64,000 nt of DNA from Polytrichum commune (Eukaryota; Streptophyta; Polytrichopsida; Polytrichales; Polytrichaceae), in NCBI GenBank assembly GCA_950295325.1, contig OX485805.1, forward strand, positions 9,858,501 through 9,922,500. The letters run 5' to 3'. Shown here one piece after another: positions 46,763-59,075 of the stretch (its first letter is position 1; each line of letters starts with the position of its first letter). The position numbers were made by a program, and so were the translations under genes. The notes under the pieces are model-generated. The model was not told the DNA's origin. It saw only the letters and a list, made by a program, of their open reading frames with translations, and did not search any database.

Positions 46763-49700
46763 AGAGCTGTGAGAGGTGAACAGAAAGGGATTGCCAAGGT
46801 CGTTACTCATACTACATTTATGTGCAGAAGCTAATATTTAACATGTTGCAACTCCCAGGAACAAGGTAGAGGTAGGGAACTTCGAGAAGGAACCTCTGAG
46901 TTGAGGGGAGGAGGATGTTGTGAGCCTGTGCAGTGGCTGTTTGGAAGGTTATTTGGAGCACAGGCGGTTTGAAGTGGAGGGTCAGGATTGGCCCTCCGAT
47001 TTATATACAGTGATAATGCAGTACTTGAAAATTCTTCTGCCAATTGAAGTACAGGTAGTGGGTGAAGCAAAGTCCAAGGTAGATCTTTGTCTCAATTTTC
47101 TCCCGGCTTTGCAATTAAAGGGATGCGTAGAATTTTTGGTTGGTCATTTTCTACCCTTATTGAGGTCCTTGTAGAGACCACTTGTCTATACGACTATGTA
47201 AATTACTGCGGTAAGCCAAACTGTGCAGGGGAGCAAGGGGTTTAGGTCTGAATTTATCAGGTCACAGATTGTTGTCTTTTCTGGGGCTGCTGTTCCTTGG
47301 CCGAGCGTCTTAGTATATAGATGACCCCAGAAAAATGAAGTATCCTCGTTTTGTATTTCACACTATTTTTGTGAAACTATTGACATTGGTGTTGTCATGT
47401 GGGCCTTCGGTGATTTTTTGTGATTGGGTTTATTTCTGTAGATGTATGTACTCACAAACAAACAAAATTTAAGGTTAGGAAATTTTGTAGTTGTTACTGC
47501 AGGTATAGATCCACGGTCGAGTTTTAGTAGGAATGTGTCCAAAGCTATCAGCAATTATTGTTAGATTTTGTTTTTTAACTTACTCTCTTTATTATGGACA
47601 CCTGTGGAGCGAAAAACTGAGGTCATGTAAGTGGTGAGTCCAGGCTTAGATATATATTAAGGATCACATAGTTGTCATGAATGTGGGAGTCCTTTTAAGT
47701 AATAACTGAGGTGCACATAGGTGTTGCATCTTGGTTTCAGTTATACCAAAAAAGTGGTGGTAATGTGTTAGGAACTACATCAAGATTGTAACGCGCAAGG
47801 ATTTGAACATGACATACATGAGGACTACATGTGCATCTATTCTCTAGTGTTCTGGCAAGTCACTTGTGAAGAATGAATGCATATTGTTCAGTGTCTGGAA
47901 GCAAATTTACCAAACTTTTAGTCCCAAAAATTAACTTTCACAGAGACTCTTCTTTTGTGTTTTAGCTATGCTTCTGGGAAAAACCTTTGGCATTAAATTG
48001 ATGTGTACAGTCACTTGCATAACATTGGGAAGCCTCATGCTCCCTGACCCTTTCCAAAAAATAGAGATGTCATGTTCCATGGTACCTTTGCCACAGCTCT
48101 AAGACTCAGGCCATTGGGTTTTTCATAATCATAAGATGTTTATTCCCAACTCTTGCCCATATTATTCTCTTGCCTAGGGTGAGGGAGCATGATGCAAAGC
48201 ACGGCGATGTGCTCTTTCTGAACCAACTATTGCATGTATTCACTTGCAACTGCAACTTCAGGTCAAATAACTACTATGGGAAAATACACCAGACTAAAAA
48301 TGGGCAGTTGAAAGTAGTTCTGTTGTAAGCCTTTGACCAACATGAGATACAAATTTGGAAACACCAAATAATTTTATAGAATGTTAGAGAGGGTTTTGGA
48401 ATAGCCTAAACGTACATACAAAATATGCATCACTATGAATATCTTCGTGATTGTGAGAATGCATAACATTATCTTGTTGAGTTTGTATGTTGGGTCGGGC
48501 ATGGAATAAGCTAGATTCTATTTGGGAATTATACCTTGTCTATTCTTTGAGTAGAGCATTGCACTGGTATATCCAACTTGATAAACTCAATGAAGCAATG
48601 TCATTGATATTATTAGAATGGAATGATTGATAACAATTGAATAATGATATGTAAGTGACATCCACACACTTGCTTATAATGCTTTATACATAGTTTATTA
48701 AAGTATAAAAATTAGCAAATCTATAGCCCTACTACTATGTTGGAATTTCCATTGCATTATAGTCATGTAACCTAATTTTATAATACATAAAAAATGCAAT
48801 ATGATTGCATTATAAACATGTGATCTATTATTGAGAAAATTATCTTTTGATTATTGCAATTTTTTTATAAGGGTGTATTTCTATTGAGAAACACAAAATA
48901 ATATGTTGATATCATTGAGCACCTATAGCACAATTTTTTCTCCATGAATAGCAATCCTTAATAAACTTCCTACCCTTTCCATCTTGTTGTGCAAATTCGA
49001 CAAAGCCAAAGTTGATGGTTCAACTATGACCCCCTATTAGTTATGCTACCTACCTGAAGAAGGCAATATCAAGCCTAGGACATCAACATTCCATCTCCAA
49101 TTGTCAACAGAATTGCACACTAAGCACATGCAGGTATTCTCCACAAACTAAACATCTACTTAACCCCTCAAGGGGGAGCCCAAACAATCGAATATAATAA
49201 TGGGCAAAAGTTTGGAGGCATTGGAGCCCAATGCTTTACTAATAATGGGGACAAGCCTTTACGAAGGTTGGGCTCATGATCAACATGGCATGGTGTCCAA
49301 AATTGAAGGGCAAGCATATTGTGAGTGGGCAGAGCTCACCTCACGTGGCCTTGGTACTTGGTTGGACAATGGATTTGGCACTCAAAATTGGGCAACCATT
49401 CCAAATTCTTCTTTGGCCCCCTCCAACCACATTGTGACCCCCAACCGACATCCATGGGTGGGTTTTATATTGCAAACTCCCTTTTTTTTCCACATGCCAT
49501 ATGGCTAAATGAGAGTTCACCAAAGCATTGGGCAAGCACATGCCAAGACAAAATTGTCCCAGTCAACTTTAATGGGATAACCCCTAAAAACTCATGTCAT
49601 AATTTTTGGAAGGATGGTTGAAAATGCAAATGAAGCCGTCTTGGTTTTATTTTCTTTGATGGCACATGTAGTTGCTCGTGAGTAAGATCTAGGTCAAAAA

Positions 49701-49834
49701 ATTGGGAAAAAACTTGAAACACCAAGTTCATAATACATTAGAATAATCTTTTAACTTTTGGTCGGGAATTGATTGTTTTGTGTACAAAAAAACTCCATGT
49801 TAATTATGTTTTTAGTACATCATGTGGAGAGAAT
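46763..49834. other. 3' flank of acidic-protein gene and intergenic DNA
   Basis: The first several hundred bases are probably 3' UTR. No other exon, RNA gene or bounded element recognised up to the TIR element at 49837. Confidence 0.4.
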
Positions 49835-49836
49835 AC

Positions 49837-50770
49837 CGTAGGTTCATAGTTGGTTCCACAGAAAACAATTCCAAAAATAGATGCCAAAATTTTTGGAATA
49901 TTATTGGCATTTTTTGCCGAAAATCAAATTAATTATTTTTCAAAATTGCCAAAAAGTAAGAAATTTTTACTTCTCACTTGAATTATACTTACAGTGGAAG
50001 CATATGTGAATTTTGAAAGAGAGAAGGTGCTCCTTTTGTAATCAAGCTCACTTACATTAGTCCACAAAGAATATGGGTTAAGAAGTAGCAAGACTCTAGG
50101 TGAGGCTTTTCAAATGTGTTGTGCACAAATTTTTGGAGTCCAATTGAGCATAGAAGATGAAGTTTTATAGAATTTTGTCCAACTAACAAAAGTTGAGAAA
50201 TCAATTCTTCTTCCACCTCCAACAAGTTTTGTGTCAAAATAAGTCTTTATGCAAAAGATATGGACAAAACATTGCAGCCGTATAAAGATCAAAAAATTAA
50301 AATGCGTTCATAACAGTTTTTTGGAGCTCATTTGTGCATAGAAGATCATCTTTTTTGGAATTTTTTTGGTCTAAGAAAAGTTTAGAAATCAAGTAATCTT
50401 TCACCTCCAACAAATTTTATGTCATTTGAAGACTCTATGCAAAAGTTATGCGTGTTATAAAAATGAAGTCTAACTCGGTGCTTCACCTCAAAGTTTACAT
50501 ATCCCATATGCATTGTTGAACACAACTCCACTCTACTTGCATAAAGCACAGAGCATTCTCAACTTTTCACTCACATCTTACTTGTCATTCAATGCAAGAC
50601 AGATGTACAAGATATAAGCTTAAATAGAAAATGAATTTAAGCCAAAATTTTGAAATTAAAAGAGAAAATTGCCAAAAATATAAATATTCTATTTTTATGT
50701 GGCGAACCGACTTTTTGAAATTTAATTAATTATTCGGCTAACATGTGTCGAACCAGCTATGAACCTACGG
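49837..50770. mobile_element. TIR element of ~0.93 kb with TA flanks
   Basis: Ends carry an inverted repeat of about 25 bases starting CCGTAGGTTCATAG(T/C)TGG, one or two mismatches, with TA on both sides (49835-49836 and 50771-50772). The interior is AT-rich, has no coding sequence and includes a tandem duplication at about 50120-50480. TA flanks suggest Tc1/mariner type, but other classes are possible. Confidence 0.6.
50120..50480. repeat. Tandem duplication, ~185-base unit
   Basis: Both halves contain 'tttttggag(t/c)', 'gcatagaagat', 'cacctccaacaa' and 'atgcaaaag(a/t)tatg' in order. It lies inside the 49837-50770 element. Confidence 0.6.
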
Positions 50771-51035
50771 TACAGAGGTTTTTAATTCAACGTAAAACAT
50801 TCTATTTACGTTCATTGAGGTTCAAAACTCATTTTGGCAAACCCCTTAGGTTCTAGTAAGGGGTATCTCTATTGACCAATTTTGATTGTGTGGAAGCTCC
50901 GAAGTGTCTACTAGGTATTTGCCCTCCTCACAACGCTCCGACGGCCTCTGTCTCTCGGAGTCTCGGTTTTCTTTGAGGCGCACAAAGTGCAGCGATGGTG
51001 GAGTTTGCACCATCGCGGCAACACAAATAGAGCGA

Positions 51036-51057
51036 AGAAGAAGAAGAAGAAGAAGAA
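51036..51057 (+). repeat. (GAA)n microsatellite in the leader
   Basis: GAAGAA repeats run right up to the SCNM1-like start codon, as often seen in plant 5' UTRs. Confidence 0.8.
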
Positions 51058-53192
51058 ATGAGCACGTATGGCGGAGACAGTTGGGTGCCGGAGGCCATGC
51101 ACCGGAAGAGGCAAGTGGACCACCTTCTGGCCGACGCCCATAATCTGGACCACGATTCCTCGCAAGTTCGCCGCCTCTCCAATGGCCGCCTCGCCTGCCT
51201 TGTCTGCCCTCACCATCCCGTCCTCGACTCTTTTCCTGTGCTCATTGTACGTCTCACTTTTCTTTTTCCTCGCTCGGCTCTTCTTTTGAGTTTCGGAGTA
51301 ATTCGTGTCATGGGTTTAATATGTGAGGGTCGTTGGAACATGGATTCCTGCTTTTGCTTGCTTCGAATGCAAATTGGTTCGGTGAGAACCCGAATTTTTC
51401 AAAGTTGGCGGCAATCTAAGAGTCATCCTTTAACTCAAGGAGACTTTTCGTCGGGAGTCGGTCCCCTACAATGTCGGTCCCCTAGGGGTTTTTTTGCACA
51501 CACAATCTATAATTTCTTTCCACATGTGGTGCATGCTTGGAGGAAATGCTTGAATTTGACTGAAGAGCAACCAATTTCGGATCTTTCAGGCCAAACTCAT
51601 TTTAGCACCTCGTGGCATGCCAAAATGTGTTTAATCCTCATTGAACCGATATAGTATGTTCTTTGTTCAAGCCTCCACACTACGTCCAACCATGCACCAC
51701 AGACCTACCAAATATGGAAGGTGTTGTATGCAAAACAACCAACTCCCGACCAAGAGTCTTATTGAGTTAGAGGATAACTCTGATGTTCTTACTCTGGACC
51801 AAATGGTTTTCTCGCATCACGGATTTAATATGTGAGGGATGTTGGAATGTGGTGTTTTGCTTTTGGTTGATTGTAAATGCAAATTGGCTGGGTGCAAACC
51901 TGGATTTTTCCAATTGACAACAATTCAGTGTTAACGTACTGATCTAATTCTGGACCAAAGGGTTCCTTATACTGATGATTGCTGATTATGTGATTGTAAG
52001 CAATGATCTTCCAATTCTGTTCTGCATGGATCTGTTCAATTGTCTGAAAGGGTAATTTTGTCAATGTGGATGTTGAAGGGCAACTACTTAGGTACATGAC
52101 ATGACAACATTGATATGCTTGAAACATTTATTTTGGTATTGCAGACCTCCTTAAAGGTCAATCAACAAGAAATGATTGTGATTGTGAGTTCTTTTGCTTT
52201 GATTTGACTTATGAAAGGTTTCATTACTCAATGTTGCCAAAGGTTGAATGTCTTTGGCAGAGGGAAGGTATGGGTCCTTGGCGTCACTTTTTTCCAAAAC
52301 CACTTAAAGGCGGACAAGCATAGTATTTGCAACTGATGATACTGTGTTGGTGGACAGATACACAGAAAGAGTGCAAGACACCAAGCTGCTGCAGTGAAGT
52401 TAGAAGAAAAGGAATTCCGCTTACACAATGAGGTTCAGAAAAGGACAGCCCTTGCAGCTAGCGATAGAACCATGCCAACTAACAGTGGAACTTTGCAAAA
52501 TAGGAAGCCTTCGTCTGCAGCTGCGTGTTCACCTTTAGTTGAGGCTACACGAAAACGCACTGCTCAAGCTCTGGCAGTGCCTGCTATTTCTCACTTGGCA
52601 TGTGAACAAGGCACAAGGGAAGCAACTAATCAGAAACAAAAAGTTGGTCGAGGAGAAGCACCATTCTTTTCCTCCAAACCTTCAAAGAGTCCTACTTTCA
52701 GTGTGGCAGAGAGCTCAGGTCCTCTAGCGGGAAATATGAACACACAGCAGTCAGGCTTGGTCAACATGCAGAAGGAACAGGCCATTGCGGTATCTTCAGT
52801 GCCAGTTTGCTTGAAAGAGGATCAGAGTTGGCAGAAGGAGCGCGAACGCCAGTTGCGGTTGCGTGAGGCGGGCTGGCGCCTTGATGGGAATGGCAAGTGG
52901 TTCAAAGAAGAGAATGTATGTGTCGTTGTCCAACTCCTTTACAGATTGGTTGTAATTTATTTTGACCATCATAGATTGGTGATACTTAGCACATCAGTGG
53001 AGATAAAGCAGGATGAAACAAGTGGCACCACTCTATGGAGATTTCTTAACTATGTGTTGATGAGAGGCCTTTTATGAACAGAATATGAAATTGTTCATAC
53101 TTTCTTCTCCTAGCTTTTGGTCAATCAACCGATGTTTGTCCTGGCAGGTGGAGTTCGACTCTGATGAAGAGGCCCCTACTGATCTGTCGTGA
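51058..53192 (+). CDS. SCNM1: SCNM1-like minor-spliceosome zinc-finger protein
   Basis: Homologue of sodium channel modifier 1, in animals a component of the U12-type (minor) spliceosome. Exons 51058-51246, 52358-52915 and 53148-53192, phase-0 GT-AG introns, 263 residues (animal proteins about 230). The N-terminus has RKRQVDHLLA and GRLACLVCPHHPVLD; the zinc ligands are Cys47, Cys50, His65 and His71 (CX2C...HX5H), the finger being split by intron 1. The middle is poorly conserved, basic and Ser-rich. The C-terminus has the family signature GWRLDGNGKWFKEEN joined to VEFDSDEEAPTDLS. The ATG directly follows a GAA repeat in the leader. The frame running into intron 1 gives a spurious 198-codon product. 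It acts in the nucleus; the gene is convergent with the one at 54474-56239. Confidence 0.92.
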
Positions 53193-54473
53193 ATTACCAA
53201 TTGTTTCTTATAAACATCCTTCTTGGACCTTCAAGCTGACTATTTCTGAGGACGTCATACCAGACACTATATGGAGATATAGATGGTTTCATGTAAAGCA
53301 GGCTAGAGATGATTGAGACCAGACTTTACCTCAAGTTTGACTATTCAGGAGCACTCATGAGGTCAGTATATTACTCTTGTGGAGTTTAGCGATTCTTGAG
53401 CTGCTTGTGGAATTCTTTCTACACTGAATATGTGGTGTAATAAGCTTGGCACAGTCTGATCTGTTCTTTCGGTTTATAAGTAAGAAAGGAACAAAAGCAC
53501 TGAAAACCTCAGAGGATTAGCTTATTCATCTCCTATGTTTCCACATGATATTTGGTGTAGGTGCAAGCAGCTGAAGAAGGAATAAGCGATTCAGGAATGT
53601 GAGAATGTTACAAGTTCCTTCAAATGAAGACATTGCATGTAATTTGAGAATTCTTTGAGGCAGTCATCATCTGTGTCAACATTCCATACAACTTTCCTTT
53701 TGGCTCAACTGCCCTACATTGGGTCACAACATGTTGTCCACAGCCCTGTCATGAGCAATATTGGCAATATAGCAAGGACCAATGTGAAGAGATAAATGAT
53801 TGCTTATGGAGGCATCCCTTCATGTGAAAGAATGTGCTAGCTTGTGTTAGCAGCAATCAAATTTATGATTTCTCTGTACCATATGCTTGCAGAGATGATC
53901 CATACTGTACCATTACATGAAAATTGTCAGCTGTGATCAGCACACTTCTGAAATATTTCAATGTTCTGATGCTATTTGGTTAATATGGGCTACATAATAT
54001 GTCTACGTTTTGGTGTACAAGCATGTTCAATTGATGTTAATGGTTTTGGAAACGCTTGTAATGTGGTGCATTGCACAATCATATGGACTGTAAGACTGAC
54101 AGCATATAAATGTGAATGCATGTTTTGAAGACTCTAGTCAATAGAGAAATTTCTGTGGTATATGATAAAAGTCTGGACATGTACAGTTCAAAAGTAACCT
54201 TGGCAGGCAATCTAATTTTGATCTCTGGAACTTGGTGGCTGTTGTGAACCTCCACCTACTGAGTTGATACTGCCAAATCTGATGCCTAAATGTTCCCTAA
54301 AATTGCCTTACGGCCTCGATGTATAACCTCGAGCATACAAGCGTCTTACTGAAGAAAATCAAGTATGTGGTCATCTGTAGAATGGCTGAAACAAATGCCA
54401 TCATCTTCTATTCAAAATATCATCTTTCAAGGATCTAGGAATGCTGCTACAAACACTCTCAAAATAGTGTTAC
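53193..54473. other. 3' flanks of two convergent genes
   Basis: Holds the 3' UTR of the SCNM1-like gene and that of the opposite-strand gene. No further coding sequence seen. Confidence 0.5.
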
Positions 54474-56239
54474 TTACACATCAATGATGTCAAGTGCTGG
54501 TGACTGATGTACGTTACGATCCTTGTTGGCACATGGACGACACAACATGGTCCGTCGTCCTTTACATGCCTTGCAAATTGTGGCTGCAGTCACTGCATTC
54601 TCTTTCATACCCATTAGTTCTTCCTTTTGTAGCCACCCGGCACTCCAGCGATCCCTATCCTGGCAGCACAACACATAGTTAGAAGTCTTCACCTTCTGCG
54701 AGAGTCATAGCAGAGGTTAAAACAAATATTGTGCGGGTATCATTTATTTCATATACCACCAGTTCAGCATATTGAAGGACAACTTAACAGTTGATACCTG
54801 GCACGTCAAGGTATTGAAAATATTCATAAATATCCAAGGATATATAGGTGATACCATGGAATTTTGCAGTTATCATAACTGGTATTGAAGAATGTGTTAT
54901 CATCTGGGTCGAGTGTTTTAATGATACCCGGGTGGAACCTAGATACGCGCACAACATTGGTTCGAAAACCTTTGAATTCTCAGAAGCATCTTAGAAGTGG
55001 AGCAAGCGAGTGAGGAGACCTTCAAGTTCTTTGCATTGACCCAGAATTGTGTTGTATTATCGCAAGTAGAGACCATCTCTATGAACCAATCTTTCCCTGG
55101 CCCTTTGCGCTTGGAGTGGACATGGAAGTGGCGCCAACCAAAGGTGGTCTCCATGGCAGTCCATTTCGATCCTGTATGCACACACTTTCATCTCTCAAAA
55201 CACAAAAATATGACATCCACAACCTGCTAAAGCCTTTGAATGGTCAATATTTTTGCAAGTTTTGTGTCTGCAGGTAGTCATCCTGATAGCGACTGATTAT
55301 TTGGAGGTCATGAATTTCAATGCATGTCCAAATTATACAAGCTGCGAAAAGGGACGAGACGATACTCACCAACAATGCGGTCTATTGAGATTGGGTTTCT
55401 CTTGTGAAATCCCCCCCGTGCAAGACTGCCCTGCCCATCGCACACCTTACACTTGACTTCCCCAGAACCTGGCACCAACCAACAAACAATCAATATCCAT
55501 CCAATCACTTGGCAGACGGCGTTGGCTGACATTGTTCAAAGTCTGCAAATCTACCATCTGATATATCAGTTTCCTAATTGGAGAGGTCAAACGTCACAAC
55601 ACTGATGTACCAAATGAAATCTTGACATAAACTGAACATAATCAGGAGTCAATGCACCTCAACACTGTTTAGAATCAGGAGTCAATGCAAGAGTCAGGAT
55701 CACAAATACGTATGATAATGAGAATCTTAATGTGCCTCCTTGTAGCCAAGACACGTCAGCAAAAACGATTAGCCTGACCACTACGTATGTGCGAGAATTT
55801 CGTATAATCCTTCCTGTACCAATTTTTTCTTTTATTTATTTTTTTTTCTTCTTCTTCTTCTTCTTGAAATGGGTTCGAGTAAGTTAGAAACCGAGTTTGA
55901 TCATTTCTATGCAATCAATCGAGAGAACTACAATTTGCGCGATCGTGAAGAAGAGTGCTTACCTTTGCAAAACCGGCAAGGGAGAACGTGGTACACATTC
56001 GACAGGGGCTTCACGAAGGGATTGTCCTCGGCCGCGATCCGCCGGCCAGGAGTCGCATCCATACTCTCCCACGATTGCAAGGAAGAAGAAATGGTTTGCG
56101 ACACTCCGGCCGAAGAAGAAGAAGAAGAAATGGTCTGCGAAAACCCTCCTGCCCTCAAACGGCTCCTTCCATGTGAGGTCGCTACAAGGAGAACCCTGGA
56201 GCCCAATCCACCGCCGCTCGCACCTATCAACAACTTCAT
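54474..56239 (-). CDS. Protein with a split DnaJ-type zinc finger
   Basis: Four exons on the minus strand: 56239-55963, 55468-55370, 55171-55020 and 54659-54474, GT-AG introns and consistent phases, 237 residues. The N-terminal ~85 residues are Ser/Gly/Arg-rich with few early acidic residues, as in organelle transit peptides. Then come CRFCKGSGEVKCKVCDGQG (CxxC at 88-91 and 99-102), about 100 residues including GFHKRNPISIDRIVG, KWTAMETTFGWRHFHV and FWVNAKNLKDRDRWSAGWLQ, and finally CKACKGRRTMLCRPC (205-208 and 216-219). Both CxxC pairs have the 11-residue spacing of DnaJ zinc fingers. There is no J domain. It looks like a plant-conserved, possibly plastid protein; a chaperone or thiol role is inference. 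I cannot give it a name. Confidence 0.82.
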
Positions 56240-58420
56240 ATTCTTGCAATTGATAAGAGCTCCCAAAAAATTAATAAGAGCACATACTTAATTCTCGCCC
56301 AATCTCATGTCCCACAATGCGATTCCACCCAGATGGCTCCTTAAACCCTTCAACCTCAAAACTTAATCCATGGCCATGAGTCCCACCATGTGCCCAATTC
56401 GAGTAAGCTCCAAAACCTCCGTCTCAAAACTTCATCCACACCCAATTCATCTTCAAAGTGAATGATTCCACAATTCGACATCCTGTGGCCATCTTCGGTG
56501 TGTGAAAATCCCTCGGTGCTCTCTAAGATACAACAACAATCACGAACTTAGTCTGGAAAAGCTCCAGACTAATAAGTTAACCCTTAACACAGCAAATTGA
56601 ACCGATTTTTTGTGGCGACGAGATTGCAGAGCCTAGCTAATGTCCAGTGCAGAAAATGAATTGGAATACAAAAATCAGACAGTCTATTCGAATCTGTGAC
56701 AAACTTTGAAGCGACATAGAATTGCCTCTTTGGCAAGAGAGCCTTTTCCCCACATGTACCGAGTGGAGACATCTGAGGAGGATAGACGAGCAGCTAATGT
56801 TGTGGCAGCGGTGCATCCACAGCTCACCGAGCACACTTAACTTCACTTTGAGATTTGGAGCAACCATTAAAATGCCTTAGGGATTTCTTCACTAAGGCAT
56901 GTGGGTGTTATTAATTTTTCAATGTTCTCCAACTTCTACCAATTAGATTTCCACAACCAAAACTTGTGTTGCATTAGCAAATCTACGATAATGCATTAGC
57001 AAAAATTGGACTGAAAATTGGACCTCCCTTATTTAGTTGTGGTTATCATAAGTGCATGCTTCTTGCTTCCTGAAATAAATACATAGGTCCTCCCAATTGC
57101 ATTCACTATTGAGTGTGGAGTAGTTGATTTTTTTGAAGATATAGTTCAATCTCTTTTGAACAATGTGTGTCGTATGGTGTTTGTTCTTTGATCCTCACCG
57201 AACCACGCACCGATTAAATAAAGGTCTCCGATTAAGAAATGTAATTGAATAACAAACACATACCTTAAACCCACTTTTGAGGTTTAAGCAATGGGAAGTG
57301 ACCACTAAATGTCTAGGAGATTCTGACATTGTGTATAGGATATGTAGGCCTATTGTGGGCACTTCCAACTCCACGTGCATTTATGGTTGTTAGATCCACT
57401 CGGAAATTGTCTCATCTCGTTAGCAATTGCGGAACACACATATTGTCATTTCAAGTTTCTAAATATGAGTTTAGGCACGAAAGTTACAAGAACTCAAAGT
57501 GAAGATTATCTTTAACACTAAACGATGGCATTGAGACCCTCCCATTTGTGTTAATATCAAATCTAAAATGGTTATTATATTATGAGCACAGAGTCTAATA
57601 TTATAGTTACGTGTGTCAATTCGGTGTCCATTCTTAACTACAAGCATTGCCAAATACCACTCCAATGTAAGTGTCCCAACCAAGTGACCACATACATTGA
57701 GTGACCACATGAGGTCCACATATCTTAACCTTGATACCTTAATTGCCTAGGGATTTCTTCATCACGCGTAGAAGAACTAAAATAATGCAATACACACTTC
57801 ACTTATCAATGATCTCTTCTATGTATCCTTTGGCAACAACACAATGAGTTGATCTAAACTGCTCTATTGCAAAATATAATCAATGACAAATAGGAAAACA
57901 TAGTTAAGTATGGCATGTCTTGAAAGAAGAGTGTCCCCATCCACCGAGGTCTCCCTTTGTCCATTTTGGAGTTGCATGATTGAATACCATGGAAACACAA
58001 TGGGTGCAACTTATGTTTTGTAACATTTGTCAAGCGTCCATTTGGATGTGTTAACATCTTAGAAAGTGTTTTTACCCTTGGGCCTTGAAGGGTTAATTAA
58101 ACTGACAATCAATAGGGAGTCAACAGATTAATGCTTCTCTTCAACTCTAGTGCCCTCTTTCAAAAACCACCCAGGTCACATTAGGCTCTCTAAGATAGGC
58201 ATGACCAAAACCAACACATAAGGTAGATGAGGGGAGTGCTATCTTATGAGCGGTGAGCAATGAGCGATGAGCGGTAACTTATGAGCAGTGAGGAAGATGA
58301 AAATTTTGGTAATAGGGCCACCAATATCCTATAACTGTGGAATTGTGGCCTTAAAAATGATGATTTTAGGGTTTAGTAATAAGAGGGTTGAGAAGGATAA
58401 ACAACATGAAGTCCAAAAAT
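56240..58420. other. Intergenic with dispersed repeat and GAGC-type satellite
   Basis: 5' flank of the split-finger gene, then the dispersed repeat at 56990-57740. A degenerate run of GAGCGGT/GAGCAAT units lies at about 58245-58290. No exon recognised. Confidence 0.45.
56990..57740. repeat. Dispersed ~700-base repeat, copy 2
   Basis: Collinear with 3050-3760: shares 'gggcacttccaactccac', 'ccctcccaattg/tttgtg' blocks, 'ggttattatattatgagca' and 'gccaaataccactcc'. No target duplication or terminal repeats found. Confidence 0.55.
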
Positions 58421-58869
58421 TTATTCATCAGTAGTAGCACTAGACATGAAACTATCTTTTGCCTCGTCATCTATATATATTCGAGCACCTTTGCATTGCG
58501 AATTGATTTTGGAACTATAGCAAGATTCTTCATTTGGATCCGAATCTTCGAGATTCAACATTGCAATTGCAACATTCTCGACATATGATGGGAGACGTGG
58601 GCTACGGCTTGGACTTCGTAGGAATTGTCTATGTGCCCAAAACGGGAGACATGTCCTCTTTCCAATCGCATTCCTGAAATCAAATCGATGAAACATGTAA
58701 ATAATGTGAAGAAATAAAAATGAACCAATGAATTGAATGAAACGAATGAATTGAATAAAAATTTATTGTATTAAAACTTACTCACACTCAAATTCAAGCA
58801 TCTCCTCATCCGAGAGGTTATCATCTTCTTTTGTGAGATCTTGTATATTCTCCTTAGATGATCCCTATT

Positions 58870-59075
58870 TCAAAACGTTTTCCAAAAGTGGTTTCAATAT
58901 GTGCTCAAACATGTCATTATCACCCTCAAATGCAAGAAAATGTCTGCCACATGCGCGTGTTGCTAGGATAGAAGCTCCAGTGGAACATGTCAAATCAACA
59001 ATGCGTCCATTCGATGGTGTAAACAATTCAATAAGATCTTGAAAAAACGCGGCGATTTTTGATATGGCCCCCTCC
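58870..59075 (-). pseudogene. Methylase motif-I segment of the decayed gene
   Basis: A 70-codon frame within the larger gene: EGAISKIAAFFQDLIELFT, then VDLTCSTGAS followed by the helix-strand pair ending FLAFEGDNDMF. This has the layout of the S-adenosylmethionine-binding motif at the C-terminal end of beta-class N4/N6 DNA methylases (D-x-F-x-G-S-G then E/D after the second strand). Confidence 0.5.

Noticed and set aside
51247-51654. SCNM1-like protein ending at 51654 without splicing
   Set aside because: The zinc-finger histidines and the conserved C-terminus lie in downstream exons that join in frame through good splice sites.
55850-56291. Plus-strand frame with KEEEMVCDTPAEEEEEE
   Set aside because: It is the antisense of exon 1 of the split-finger gene, and the acidic run mirrors that exon's Ser codons.
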